From positions 65,816,716-65,880,715 of the forward strand of contig CM026426.1 of NCBI GenBank assembly GCA_014871385.1: a stretch of 64,000 bases of DNA, given 5' to 3'. The notes below the pieces were generated by a model, which was not told where the DNA came from, searched no databases, and worked only from the letters and a program-made list of their open reading frames with translations. Position 1 is the stretch's first letter. Each line of letters opens with the position of its first letter. The translations under genes and the position numbers were made by a program. This document shows, piece after piece, positions 46,805 to 58,300 of this stretch. Source of the DNA: Ceratodon purpureus (taxonomy: Eukaryota > Streptophyta > Bryopsida > Pseudoditrichales > Ditrichaceae).

Positions 46805-49800
46805 GTGAAGAAACGGAAATCTCTAAGTCTCAAGGTCCTTCAATTAGCCACTCTCAAGGACTCGCATCACTTCTTTGAAGCTAAAACTAGCTGCATGTAT
46901 AAACGTATCCAAATCTGAGTCCAAGCCACAAACAAGTGTAAACAAATATTAAAAGTGCTTACAATCGGCCCATTGATCCCGCTTTCCAAGTGCCTTTATT
47001 GTCATTTCCTTAAAATTCAGGCAAGTGCATGATAATAGGTGCAAAATGGTCAAATAGTACAACTGGACCTTTGGAGGCTTCCTCGAATCCAATGAGACAA
47101 TGTGTCCTGGGGTTGGAACTGGAAGCATGCACAACTTGTACACCTTGGCCTTCAATAAAAGGGCAGATGCACAATCATTGGAATTCTTGGTCGACGGGGC
47201 CTTCTTGTTGCGTCGGATATTCTTTCCTGAACGGCGGGTGGAAAACTCATCCAGATATGCCAGCGTTGGGTAAGCCAATAAGTCCATTACCAATGGTTGG
47301 TCATGAAAGAGTGCCCTTGGTGACATTTCCTTCTCCTGTCAAAGTCTAAAGTCAACATTCTCCAGCAAGAGGATCTCCTTAGAAGTCAAGTTCGTCCCCA
47401 GCTTCACGAGCCATACTTCAAGAACCTCCAGCACTAAGAGAACCCCATGCTCGTTTTGTTCCCTTCACGCAGCTATCAATGTTGTCATTATAGGAAAAAG
47501 AACTGCATAGTGTCTACTTTATTCTTTTGGTAGTTCTTCATGGGGCCAGTGTAAGAAGGAGGTGTGGTGCTCTTTCCGTCTTGCACAATTTGTGCCTTAC
47601 ACTTCTTATTTGTCACAGCTTGTTGAGCAAAGCAGGCTTTGGTAGATGTCTAGGGGAGACGTGCAATGTGCCATTGAGAAGGATTGCATGCGGTTTCCTC
47701 AACAATAGTGAAGTGGTAGCGGTCCACTTGCGGTGAAATTGATGAGAGGAAAGATCGGGTTCCTTCTGTTTGTTGGTTGTAGAAGAGTTGACTATCATCA
47801 CTGTTGCAGAATTCTTAGTCTCTTTGCGTGCAGATCTAGTCTGGACACGAGGTCTTGACACACTAATTTTATCCAGCCTTTTAGACTCACCCTCATCTCC
47901 AAAAGCAGTACTAGGTTTGCATTTTAGAGAAACAAATACCTCTTCTCCTTGAACATGCAGGTCTTTGGTGCACAACTCATTTGCTTCGAGCCTCTTCAAA
48001 ATCGCTTCGTGTAGGGGTTTTGGATTACCCGTTTTGGCTGCAGATCTCTGCGCACGTCTCGCCCTGAGCTCTTCCTTTGACAGACCATTCTCGAGACACT
48101 TGTCCTTCAAGAACTAGAAGTACGCAACACATTGCATGAAAGCCCGTAGATAGTTGTCCACGGCTGCCACATATAAGTTACTACCTTGATCTCCAAACTA
48201 CTGCTTCCACTTGTTGAGAATTGATTCTCCAAGGTTGCATGATGGCATCTCTGTCAGTTTGTCTTCACTAAGATTTTGGAAACGTATGACCTTCGCTTGT
48301 TATCTCAGTATCGGTTGAGAGAGATCTATTAGTAAGAAATCTATCAGAGCTGATAGAAAGAAGTAGAGTTTAACGGCTCCATGAAGCTGCCCCATTGGCA
48401 ATATTGAAAGTGCGAGAAGGCTAGCCACAGTTTTAGCCGAGGTAGTCCTTCCTCCATTGCGGGGCCGGATGACATCTACCATGTTCGAATTGCCAAAAAC
48501 TTTGTTTCAACTTCTGCCGTTGACTTAGCATTCTTAATCCGCTGATAAAGTTTCCGGTGTTGAGCTTGGAGGTCTTGACAAATGTCATCCTTTGTGTACT
48601 TCTCTAGGGACTGAGTCCAATGGAAAAGGCAAGTCCTTTCTTTGTCAACCATCTTCTCAGACGCATCTCCAATACCATAGATGATGCGCACTGCATTCAA
48701 ATTAGTCTCTGCGTTGTCGGCCAGGAAGTCCTTGAAATTCATATTCTCGACACTATGCTTTGCCATAATCGTATTTAAATTCTTGCAATCAATTGACTAG
48801 GTTGCTGCGTCCTCCGGCTGCATGTCGCATGCAATGATCGTAATGACTCGACAATATGTGGAATCATACACGTGGCAGGCCACCCTTGTCCACAACTTGA
48901 AATGTTTGACGTGGTCAAACATTATTTAGGCGTTTTCCAAGTCACCCCCGCTCTGCATTTGCTTCACTGGCTGTAGAGCGGAGGTTGCAAAGATCCACTC
49001 TGCTTCCTGACCCGACTTCAAACAATTTGAAGACAAAGACCTTGTCCATATCTTCTCCTTGCCTCGGAAACAGATTATTCTGGACAAATTACCAGTTGCT
49101 AAAGGCTCGCAACATTCTAATGCTGTCCATGGTTCCAAAGGGCCAAATACTCCTGAAAATTGTAACACAATTTCTAATGTTTGGAGATGTGAGATGCTTA
49201 CAGCGGTCAAATATTGGTTCCAGCTTCTCTAGCTCCAGTATCTTCTGCGCTTCACCTTCTTTGGCTAGAAGTAGCGGGCCCAACAATTCCTTTGCCGTCT
49301 CCAGGATAATAGAGGATTGAGTTGCTGACAAGGTTTGCTCCGCCTACTCATTAATCGAGTTCTTTGTCTATTTGATGAAGTTGCCGTACTCTCTACATTT
49401 CACATGATGCTCATGAGTTCACAAGTAAATGCAGGCTCTTGTCATGTGTGGTATTGCAATCAGGTAGTATATCTTTGCAAGGCAAAGCGCAACACACATT
49501 GGTGGAGTATTACAAGATCTACAGACAACTGTAGCACCCGCCAGAAAACTGGATCCAACTTCAAACAATTTCTCAGACATTCCATTCCACTCAGTCTTGT
49601 TCTTTACAGCAGTCTTGTAGTCACGTGTTAAATACTCATAGTCAACATTGTCACAACGGAGGTGACCAAGGCACGATGAAGTCTGGAATGACCGCTTCAA
49701 ATGATTTTGAATATTAGAGGTCACGGTTTGAGTCTAGGCGTGCCCATCATATCTCCTATCCACACCACATAAGTGCTTTGCAGCAGAGTCTTGGCCATGA

Positions 49801-50477
49801 ACACCTAAAGGAGGAAACTCTAAAATGATATCGCTGTTGTAATCATGTGGAAGATACTAAACTTGTTGCATTGAAATCAATGCATGAGAAAACACTCTTA
49901 GACCTCTTACAAACGCTAAGGTTTACCATACATTGAACCACGCTTCCTGGAGTACTTGCTGTAGGACTAGACGGAGCACTAGGTTTCATGGAAGAACCGG
50001 ATTCTCACGTATCTCCTTCGTACTTGACACTATCTTCTCACTGCTCTTAGGAATTGGCAAAATAACCTCAACGTCGTCGCTCTTGGAGTCATCACTCAAC
50101 TCATAGATGGTTTCTAAGCTTGGCTCAATTTTGACTTTGGAAAGCATGGGAGTTTCTATACTCACAATAGAAGACGTACAAGAAGTGTTAAGTTCAGTTG
50201 ATACAGCTAGGACAAAATCAGAAACTCCATACAACCGATACTTTCTTGGATTCAGCAACCAAAATTACCCAAGATTGTTATTACTTGCGTCATGTCAATA
50301 GCATGAGTGACACTTCCTGTTACATTTCCAGTTAAAAACCTCTTCCTTTACATATAGTGTCTCCTCACAAAATTGAAACCTGAAACTCAGGATTGTGGAA
50401 CTAACCATTACATGACCATCTTCTATGTGGGGAAAGGTAACAGGCATGGAATGCAAGTCACCTTGCATGAATGCCAT
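46805..50477 (-). pseudogene. MULE-like transposase with SWIM zinc finger, decayed
   Basis: On the minus strand the coding sense can be followed from ATG 50477 (MAFMQGDLHSMPVTFPHIED) with in-frame stops rather than frame loss at first. Then come FWLLNPRKYRLYGVSDFVLA, FPPLGVHGQDSAAKHLCGVD, NHLKRSFQTSSCLGHLRCDN, RACIYLGTHEHH-type sequence, FKLWTRVACHVYDSTYCRVI with TIIACDMQPEDAA, NFKDFLADNAETNLNAVRII, ERTCLFHWTQSLEKYT, then LSKEELRARRAQRSAAKTGN. Near the end CTCLNFKEM...DCKHF is a SWIM finger (C-x-C...C-x-H), as in MULE/FAR1-type transposases. Acidic residues in the DST, CDMQ and ADNA stretches are candidates for the catalytic triad. Stops include TGA at 50295-50297 and TAG at 48476-48478 (where Trp is expected). 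The superfamily name is inference. Confidence 0.6.
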
Positions 50478-52361
50478 TCTGCTCTCAACAATATGCTCCC
50501 CAAAGGAGAGTGTAGGAACTCAAGTGAGAGGATCCTTGTGAGGTTGAGTACTATATTCTAAGACGTCCAGTAAAAGATGATGTAGCTACCTACTACGCGA
50601 AACTTTGACAGTTTACGGAAATATACAAAAGATTGCATGAAATTTGGAACATGATATTCTATATTGAATGAAAATATTGATTATCTTCATATAACATTAT
50701 TGTGGTATGATGTCGACGGCGTTCAGATTTTGTCAGATAGATTATAAGTACAAAACAATAAGTACCAAGCTTTTAAAATAAATCATAAAGTCAAAAATAG
50801 CAGGGAGGGACTGATGATTGAAACTAAATGATTGCATGTACCAAGTGGATTAAAATTTGTAGTGACATCAACTAGGCTACGGTTTAAGTATTGTTGATCA
50901 TGGGTATGGGACTACCGCACACTACGATCATATCTTCCATATTTAGGGCATGCACTGGGATGACAGACCTCAAGCACTTCCTTGCTTTTTGAATTGCACA
51001 CCTGCCTTGTTCTATTTTTACACTAATTTTGTAAGTCATCACCTTGCTACCTTGTTTAGGAATGAGCAATCATGCTCAGTGTTACTTTAGTCTAGAGAAT
51101 TAGTGATCATTTTAAAAGCGTCAGTGTTCACTATCATTGTTTCTCTTATGGGGTTCATTGTAGTATAGATTTTTTAGCCAGTCAAAATTATTACATTACG
51201 AATGTGAATGTCTCTTTTCACCAGACTTAACTAGGCTTAGGTGTTAGTATTTTTATTATGGGTGCAATGACGATGAATGAATATGACATGTGGGTAAACT
51301 TGAGTAGCGCAATTCTACATGCTTTAGAATTCTAGAATACAAGTCATAGCGATAAAATTCTTTGAATCGATTCAAATGATGCACTATAGAACTATGGTAG
51401 ATAGACAGTCAGAATATAGTGGTAAACAATACTTTTCATAATGGCTAAGTTCATTTTGCTCGTATATAAAGTCTAGTAGTTCGAAGCGAGCATATTTGGA
51501 CATGTTAGCATATGGTTTGTTTTTCCCATACATGCTTGAGGGAACTGGTAGATGAATGTTATGCACAACATAATTTATTCATTTTCAACTCCGTTGGTAT
51601 AGGATGAATGCTCTTTTAGAAAGGGTTTATTATGTGCTTCTAGCAGCGTCGTCAAGGACAGACGATATGTGACTCAACAAACTCTTCGATGTCAACAAGC
51701 AAAATTGAAAACGTAACGCAAGGCAAGTGGAAGGGGCAACAAGCATTAATGTGGCTGTTCCGATGATTGCTACTGCCTCACTGTCCTAGATCACAAGCTC
51801 TGTTCGCTCACTGATATTGTTGCTTCTCTTGCAAAATCAAGAGCTTAACTAGGATGGGAAGGAGATGGAGGGCGACTCAACTCAGGGGCTCGTACGTGAG
51901 CCCAACAACCCAGATTTGACAAAAGCTGTAAGCATTTCACTATCTTGTGCCTTGGATTCCATGATGTTTGACTTCAAAGAATGATCCGATCTGGGTCGCG
52001 GTAGCTAGTTCGAAATTGCAATTCTTAGAGTTTACTCGTAGGATTCTCGTTTTCAGGGTTTACTTCTAGGGTCCTCGTTTTTTTGTTGCTCGAATTGCTG
52101 AATGGGTTTGATTGCTCAGAAAGTACATTAGGTTTAGATTATCATTCCAGCAATTTCAAATTCATTGCTTAAGTGTTGTTGCGGTTCGAGAAAAGTTTCG
52201 ATAATGTGAACTTCTAAACAAATCTTAATAAGCTCTTGAAGAACAACTGTTGCGGTAGATGACATCTCCTTGGAGACTAAATCAGTTTTCTTTCAAAGTC
52301 GTTTTAAATGCTCACGAGAGTAGTTGGGGTACCTGGAATTTCTTAGTAGATTACGAACTAT
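50478..52361. other. Spacer, nothing recognised
   Basis: AT-rich in the first part, more balanced from 51650. No supported coding frame, RNA gene or element ends were found. Confidence 0.4.
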
Positions 52362-52493
52362 GTAATTCCATCTACTCGATGGATTACGGTGGGTAGAGGG
52401 ACTGGCGTACCTACCCACCGAATGCGGTAGCACGAGGTGGGTAGGTACGCCAGTCCCTCTTCCCACCGTAATCCATCGAGTAGATGGAATTAC
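52362..52493. repeat. Long hairpin: 58-bp arms with one mismatch, 16-base loop
   Basis: The left arm 52362-52419 begins GTAATTCCATCTACTCGATG; the right arm 52436-52493 is its reverse complement except for one T/A difference. Such near-perfect pairing suggests a young palindromic MITE or a hairpin RNA source. No flanking target duplication was recognised. Confidence 0.88.
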
Positions 52494-52502
52494 ATGGTGT
52501 GG

Positions 52503-52926
52503 AAAACTGCCCCGATCCGTCGAGCGCGTAACAAAGTGATTCTCGTAAGTGTGTGTGATCGGGCACGACAGGTCGAGGGTTCGATTCTTCACTCCGCCTC
52601 TCTTGCGATCTATAAAAATTGTGTGGTTACTACTCCGAATCGCAGTTTTACCATGCCACGGGATCTCATGGTCCTAGGCACGGACATAGTGCTTTCGCAC
52701 AAATTCATGCACACTACTAATTGAGTTAGAGTGTGCGGCAGTGAGGAATCGCACTCGCATCCACTTAAGCCCAATCCCACAAACTTAAGCGAACCACATG
52801 GTTCCGCCCTAGATGGAATCCTTGCTACCAAGTATGTTGATGTGGTAGGTACATGACAGTTGAATTACGATGAGTAATTCACTGCCTCTCGACAAATCAC
52901 AACGCGAGACGGTTCGGGGCAGTTTT
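52503..52926. other. Segment bounded by an inverted repeat; contains a tRNA B-box-like word
   Basis: AAAACTGCCCCGATCCGTC at 52503 recurs inverted at the right end (reversed AAAACTGCCCCGAACCGTC, ending at 52926). Inside, near 52575, GGTCGAGGGTTCGATTC resembles the B box of a tRNA-type promoter. No clear A box, cloverleaf or target duplication is seen, so it may be a MITE or a tRNA-derived SINE fragment. Confidence 0.4.
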
Positions 52927-54440
52927 TTACAGGTATTATAAGTATCTCATCAAAGATATCCCTCGATAACTGTGGTCTCGGACCCGATGCCACGTATTGT
53001 AGTCTTCTTGTTTGATACTATCTGGCATTGGCAGTGCTACATGATCGGACAATACTATTGATTAAAGCAAAACCTGCGGTTATGAAGACCATTGTGTCGG
53101 TAGCTTGAAGCTTCTTTTGTGGTTGTAGTCCTTCCCAAAGCATTGCGATTTCTCTCACCAATTTTCATATTCTCTCAAAACTCAGGCTCTTGCTGCACAA
53201 GCTCTTGCATTTGGATGACAGGAATTAGAATTGAGTAGTTGGCTGATTTTGCGAAAGAGTATTTGATAGCCCAAACTTAGCTGTTGACCTGTAATTCAAA
53301 TTCAGCAGCTGCAGTTTGGAAACATACCGTCCCATGTGTAGGTAGTTTGGTTTGACATTGGTTTGATATATTCCTAAGCTTTGGAAATGAATGTTAGCCT
53401 GAGAGTGCGTGTATCTTCGAAGCTTGTCAAAACAGTGTGTGAGATTTAGAACAACACCTTGCTTGAATAAATCAAAAGAAGCTGCTGAAGTCATATGTTT
53501 GGTCCGGAGACCCCTGATTGAAAGAATATTTTTTAACACTGTCATCAGATGTTTTGCTCTGTTAATGTTACCCTAATTTGTATAGTATATAATCAATCCT
53601 ACTGGTCACATCAAAACTTAAGAGGCGAGCACCTCCATTGGGTCCGATGTGTTCAGAACATGTAATCAGGTTTGATTAGACTCCCGGGTTTGGGGGAGAG
53701 CGTTTGGGAGTGCGTCACTTAGAGTGCCCATAGCCCTGTCCACTGACAGATTCACAATCTGAAAAGTCACTGCTCATGTGGGGGAAGGGGATGAAAACAA
53801 AAATTCATGCTAGCTTCAATGAAATATACAGTTCCAAATTCTGACTGTAACCGTTTCTTTGAGGAAAAATTTAGGAAAATAGATTAATAAATAAATTCAT
53901 TAAATTTTATAAATAAATATATATTTCACATAAAAATTAATTTGATTGGACCTATTGCCCGTTAAGTAATTTTAGGGTTCACTCGCAACAATGATAGCGG
54001 GATAGCTAGGGTTGATCTCATTGACTTTTGGGTTTTATAGCCCCTATTTTATCATCCATGTAATGATAAAAATATGTAAAACTCAAAATTATAAAAATCA
54101 AAGAATTAGGATGCAAAAAACCATTTATACAAAATCATTTATCATAAAATAATCACTTGACCCAATCAATCAAATTAATTTTTCATTTTTAGAAAATCCC
54201 AAATGTAATAGTTAAATTTCAAAACGTTAATTTATAAATATTTTCATTATAAAATTTATCGTTGAATTATTTAATTATAATATTCAGTGTACAAAGCAAA
54301 AAATAAATAAAACAAAAATCAGTGAGTACTAAGGTTTTGGCTTCACTGTGGCATTGGGATCAAATTTTCATCACTGACTCAGTTTCCGTCAGTTTTTGGT
54401 ACCAGCTCCACCCATGTGGTCTAAAGTGAAGCTGAATCAG
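52927..54440. other. Spacer upstream of the intact gene
   Basis: Very AT-rich from 53870 to 54310, then a more balanced promoter-like stretch. A minus-strand frame at 53225-53545 has no recognised features. Confidence 0.4.
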
Positions 54441-54450
54441 CCTATAAAAG
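54441..54450 (+). promoter_or_regulatory. TATA box candidate for the gene at 55345-60217
   Basis: CCTATAAAAG, a good plant-type TATA box, at the switch from AT-rich spacer to GC-rich leader. Transcription would start near 54475, about 870 bases upstream of the proposed ATG. Confidence 0.45.
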
Positions 54451-54543
54451 CCCTCCCCTACCCTGAATGACCCACTCCCAAACTACTACCTCCCGGGGTT
54501 GGTAGCTTTTAATAATCTGCCATTTTTGTAGTCTCGAAGCCAT

Positions 54544-55077
54544 ATGCAGTCCTGTCGGAGGAAGGAGCCAAACATTGGGCCCAATCATTACAGATTCCGA
54601 GGCATCGGATCAAAATTTCCCTCTAGAAAATTGGTCTCAAACCGGTCTCTCTATTCTCCCCCATCAAGCGGTGCTAACCTTCCCTTCGCGCGCAGGGGCA
54701 GCGCCCGATGGGGGACGCTCTCACGCTCCCCTCGCGCCCGCGTTCCCATGCCCCCGGCTCCCATCGCCCCCGGTCCCCGGTCCCCGTCCCCCCCCCCGCG
54801 CCCGTCGAGGTCGCCCAGCCCGTGGAGCATCCCCGTTCCCCCCCGCCCGCCCGCGAGCTTCTCATCCGCCGCCCGAGGCTTCATCCCGGTGGACACCTCA
54901 TCCACGGGGCGTCGTCTCTCTCGCTCACGCCGTCGTTTTGGCGACGCCGTGTCTTGGGTGTCGTGGAGATGGCAGCTCTCTCGAGCTTCGGACAGGATGT
55001 GCTTGCGAGGTAGTGCAGCTGCGAGGAGGATGGTGAGTGAAATGGGAGACAATGAGAAGCTGTTCTTTGGGGTTTAG
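54544..55077 (+). other. GC-rich leader or first-exon region, Pro/Arg/Ser-rich frames
   Basis: A strongly C-rich segment in which all frames on both strands stay open for 100-180 codons, giving low-complexity Pro/Arg/Ser translations (for example APGPRSPSPPPRPSRSPSPW). Open frames in GC-rich DNA are weak evidence for coding. It more likely belongs to the 5' leader of the downstream gene or is a CpG-rich promoter region. Confidence 0.25.
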
Positions 55078-55344
55078 CTGTGTCTAGGTGTGTAGGTATT
55101 AGGGTTTTCTAGAAATCTTGTTTGTGCGTTTTAGTAGTTTATAGACGACACCGTGGAGCCTTGGCGACTTCGGGGACAATGTAGTCGGCGTCGCTGGACT
55201 AGAGCAGATGGAGGTTTCTTGAGGAGCTGAGACCGATGGTTCGGGTTGCAATGAGGTAGCTCTCAGACTTTCGACTTCGGACAGGGGATCGGAGCTAGGT
55301 GATCGGGGCCAGGGAGAGGCTGTCGTAGTTGGAGAAGACATTCG

Positions 55345-58300
55345 ATGAAGTCCTTAAGAGACTTGGTAAGCTTCATTTCACTAATTTATATTTTATCTGT
55401 TTTGGTTTCCTGCCTCTTTCTGTTGCGGACTGTTTGGTCTATTGTCTCTTATGCTGTCCTTCATGGTTTTTCTTCGTGTTGGTCTGAATACCCGTGAATG
55501 TGCTTAATCTGCCTCCTACATTGGTCCTCTTTTGTGCTTTTCATTGGCTGCCCGGGTGTCTTGCTCATGAATGGTTATATTTTTTTCCCCCCCTCCAGAA
55601 TGTCTCTATCTGCTAGTGTCTCTACCTGTCCGGGTGGGTAACCAAGTCGATGTTTTTTTTAGGTACTGTTCCCCGCCGTTCCATATGTTCCCTCCCTTTT
55701 TTATTATACATTATTTTATTGATTGTAATGATTTTTTTTTTGTATTGTTTATTTTTTATTTTCTGTATGGCTTCGTTTTTGTCCAGCAATGGCTCTCTGG
55801 AACTGCCCAGTTGTTAGGGACCGCTCTGTTTTTTGATCCAGTCATACTCTACTTTCACTTTGTTTGTATGATTTCTTTTAATGATTTCCCTATGTTAGAA
55901 CATGCCCTTCAGTCATTTGTCATTTGTTTCCCCATGATTTGGTTCTACATTTCCTGGTTTTTTTCTTCTTTTTCTAATTACTAGTTATTTTTTCCATGGT
56001 TTTGCTCGCTTCTTTATCTATGGAGTCATTAATTCCCTTCCCAGTACCGTACCCACCTGTCCTGCTCCTCTATTTCACTCTGATTTCCCATTTGTTCACA
56101 TTCGTAATTTTTTTTTTTTGTTGATTTCGGCTTCTCTCTGTGATCGTCTCTTTATTCTTTATTTTCTTTCCTTTGATTTCTGTTATTTTATTTTTTTCTT
56201 ATTCCTCGTTCACTCTTTCATTCGGTACCATATTGCAGATCTTCCCATAACGATGTTTAGGCCTCTCCACCTGACGGATCACATAATCTTCTCGACTCTG
56301 ATGAACTTCCATTTTTTCATCTTCTTTGCACTTTTTCTTCAAATGTTTTTTTGCTCTAATTTTGTTTTATTTTTTAACACTGTCCGAACTGTACTCTTCA
56401 CCTGCTCGGCTGGATTCAGGTTAGTCATTGTCTTCACGGTTCGGATTGATGTTATACTTCTCTGAGATTATGTGGCACTTCTGTAGATAAAGCAGAAGGA
56501 GACGCCGGACCTGTCCAAAGTCCGGCCAGCAGATGCAGTCGACGTTCTGGAGAATCGGGCCACGGAGCTTGATGTTTCAAAACTGTCCAAGGAGTGGCAA
56601 CGAAAAATTGCCACTCAGGAACCAGGGGTCGTGCCCGGGGTACGTAACTTGAACCACTTGCTTTAATTCTCTAGGGTTTAGGGGTTTACGTTGCCTGTCC
56701 GATTGATTGTCGTGTTCGCCTCTCCAGCTTTAGGGTGTGTTCTCCTTACCGGGTACATTATCTGCTGCCCTCTCCAGAGTCTCACGGATTCGTTGGTAAG
56801 AGTGAGCATAGTTATTGTTTGCTGGGTCTCTCATTTGGTTCGGTGGTTTGGAATTGTAGTTGCTTGTGCAGGGGAAGCATGGTATGGAAGAGGTTATTGT
56901 GTGCACCAGTGTGGCTGCAGGGTACGATGCACATAGGGACGCCTTCACATCTTCTGAGCACGACTGGCTCATGGTGGAGGTGAACCTCTTGTACAGGGGG
57001 CAAGGGGAATCAAAAGACGACAAAGGTAAGGGGAAGAGCAGATTGAAGATCCCATTCATCTGCAAGTATTGTGACATGGAGTTTGTGGACAAGGCTACTT
57101 TGGGATGGCACCGCAAGATGCAGATGTGCGAGTGCTACTGCTATAAGGAATGTGGGCCCTTGAAGATTTATCCGGCCAGGGGTTTAGAGGGCAACAGAAT
57201 CGCGAGGGCAGTTTTTCAGAAATACAACATTCCCCTACCATGGCAGATGGTGGGCAAGCGACCTACAGCGGCCAAAGATGGGGGGCGTAAGGGGAAAAAA
57301 GGGAAGGTGAGGGAGACGGATTCGGGGGAAGATGGAGACGGGGAGGGAGCGGATGGCAGTGGAGACCCCGAGCCGGACAAGGCTGCTGGACAGGAGGAAG
57401 TGCCCATGGTGAGTAGTCCGGAGGGAGATGGGAAGCCCAGGGCAGGGAGTAGGTTGAAGAAGGGACGACCCCTTGGCAGTCCTGGCCATCGAAGGGGTGG
57501 ACCTGCACTTGAGGCAGTGGGAGGGGCCCGGACAGGCGACGGTGAAATAAGAGAGGGGGGGGATAAGGGAGCGACTGCAGGAGTAGGGGATGGAACCAGG
57601 TCCGGACAGGTAGGGGGAGAAGGGGGCGATCGGGCCGGGAGCGATGGAGATGTAGCCGCAGGTGGAGAGGAGGCGCGAGTGGAGGGGGACAACGGACAAG
57701 GGCATGGGGCAAAGAGGAAGCTACTTGGGGATGGGGACAGTGTGGCGGAGATACTGAAGAAGATAAAGGAGGATAAGCAGAAGATCGGCGGAGGCGAGGG
57801 AGGCGGGCCAAAGACAGAAACTCCTAGGCGTCAGGCGGGTACTGCGTTCAGGGGACGGCGTTCGGGAGGAGCAAGTGGTGGGGAAAAAAAATCAGCAAGG
57901 AAGGGCGCCTCCGAGGGTGACGAATCCGAAGAGACCAGTTCGGACAGGGCGAGGGGGAAGAGGAGAAAGAAGAAGGGGGACAGCAACAGGCGGGTGACAT
58001 TTGCTGGATTCAAGACTCCAGCAGGGGGTATGGGAGGGAGAACCAGGGCAGCGGTGGCACAAGACCACACTTCGGGGGGGGCGAAGGGGAAGAAGAGGAA
58101 GACCAGGGATTTCGAGTCGGGTAGTGGTGGAGACGATGTTATAGTGGTCGGCTCGGGAGGCGAAGAGGGCGGCGAGGTTGCGATGGAAACGCCTGCCGTC
58201 GGAGGAGGGGCAGCGACAAAGGGAGGGAAAGGGGACGCGCTATGGGCTGGAGGAGATGAGGCAGGTGCGAGGGAGGCATTGGGCGGCGGTGGAGGTGGTG

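Noticed and set aside
52555..52600. Functional tRNA gene
   Set aside because: Only a B-box-like word is present; no acceptor stem or anticodon arm could be drawn.
53225..53545. Minus-strand ORF of 106 codons
   Set aside because: Composition and context give no support; one of many chance frames in spacer DNA.
55571..56465. Hydrophobic plus-strand ORFs
   Set aside because: They lie in the T-rich intron 1 of the intact gene; Phe/Leu/Ile come from T runs.
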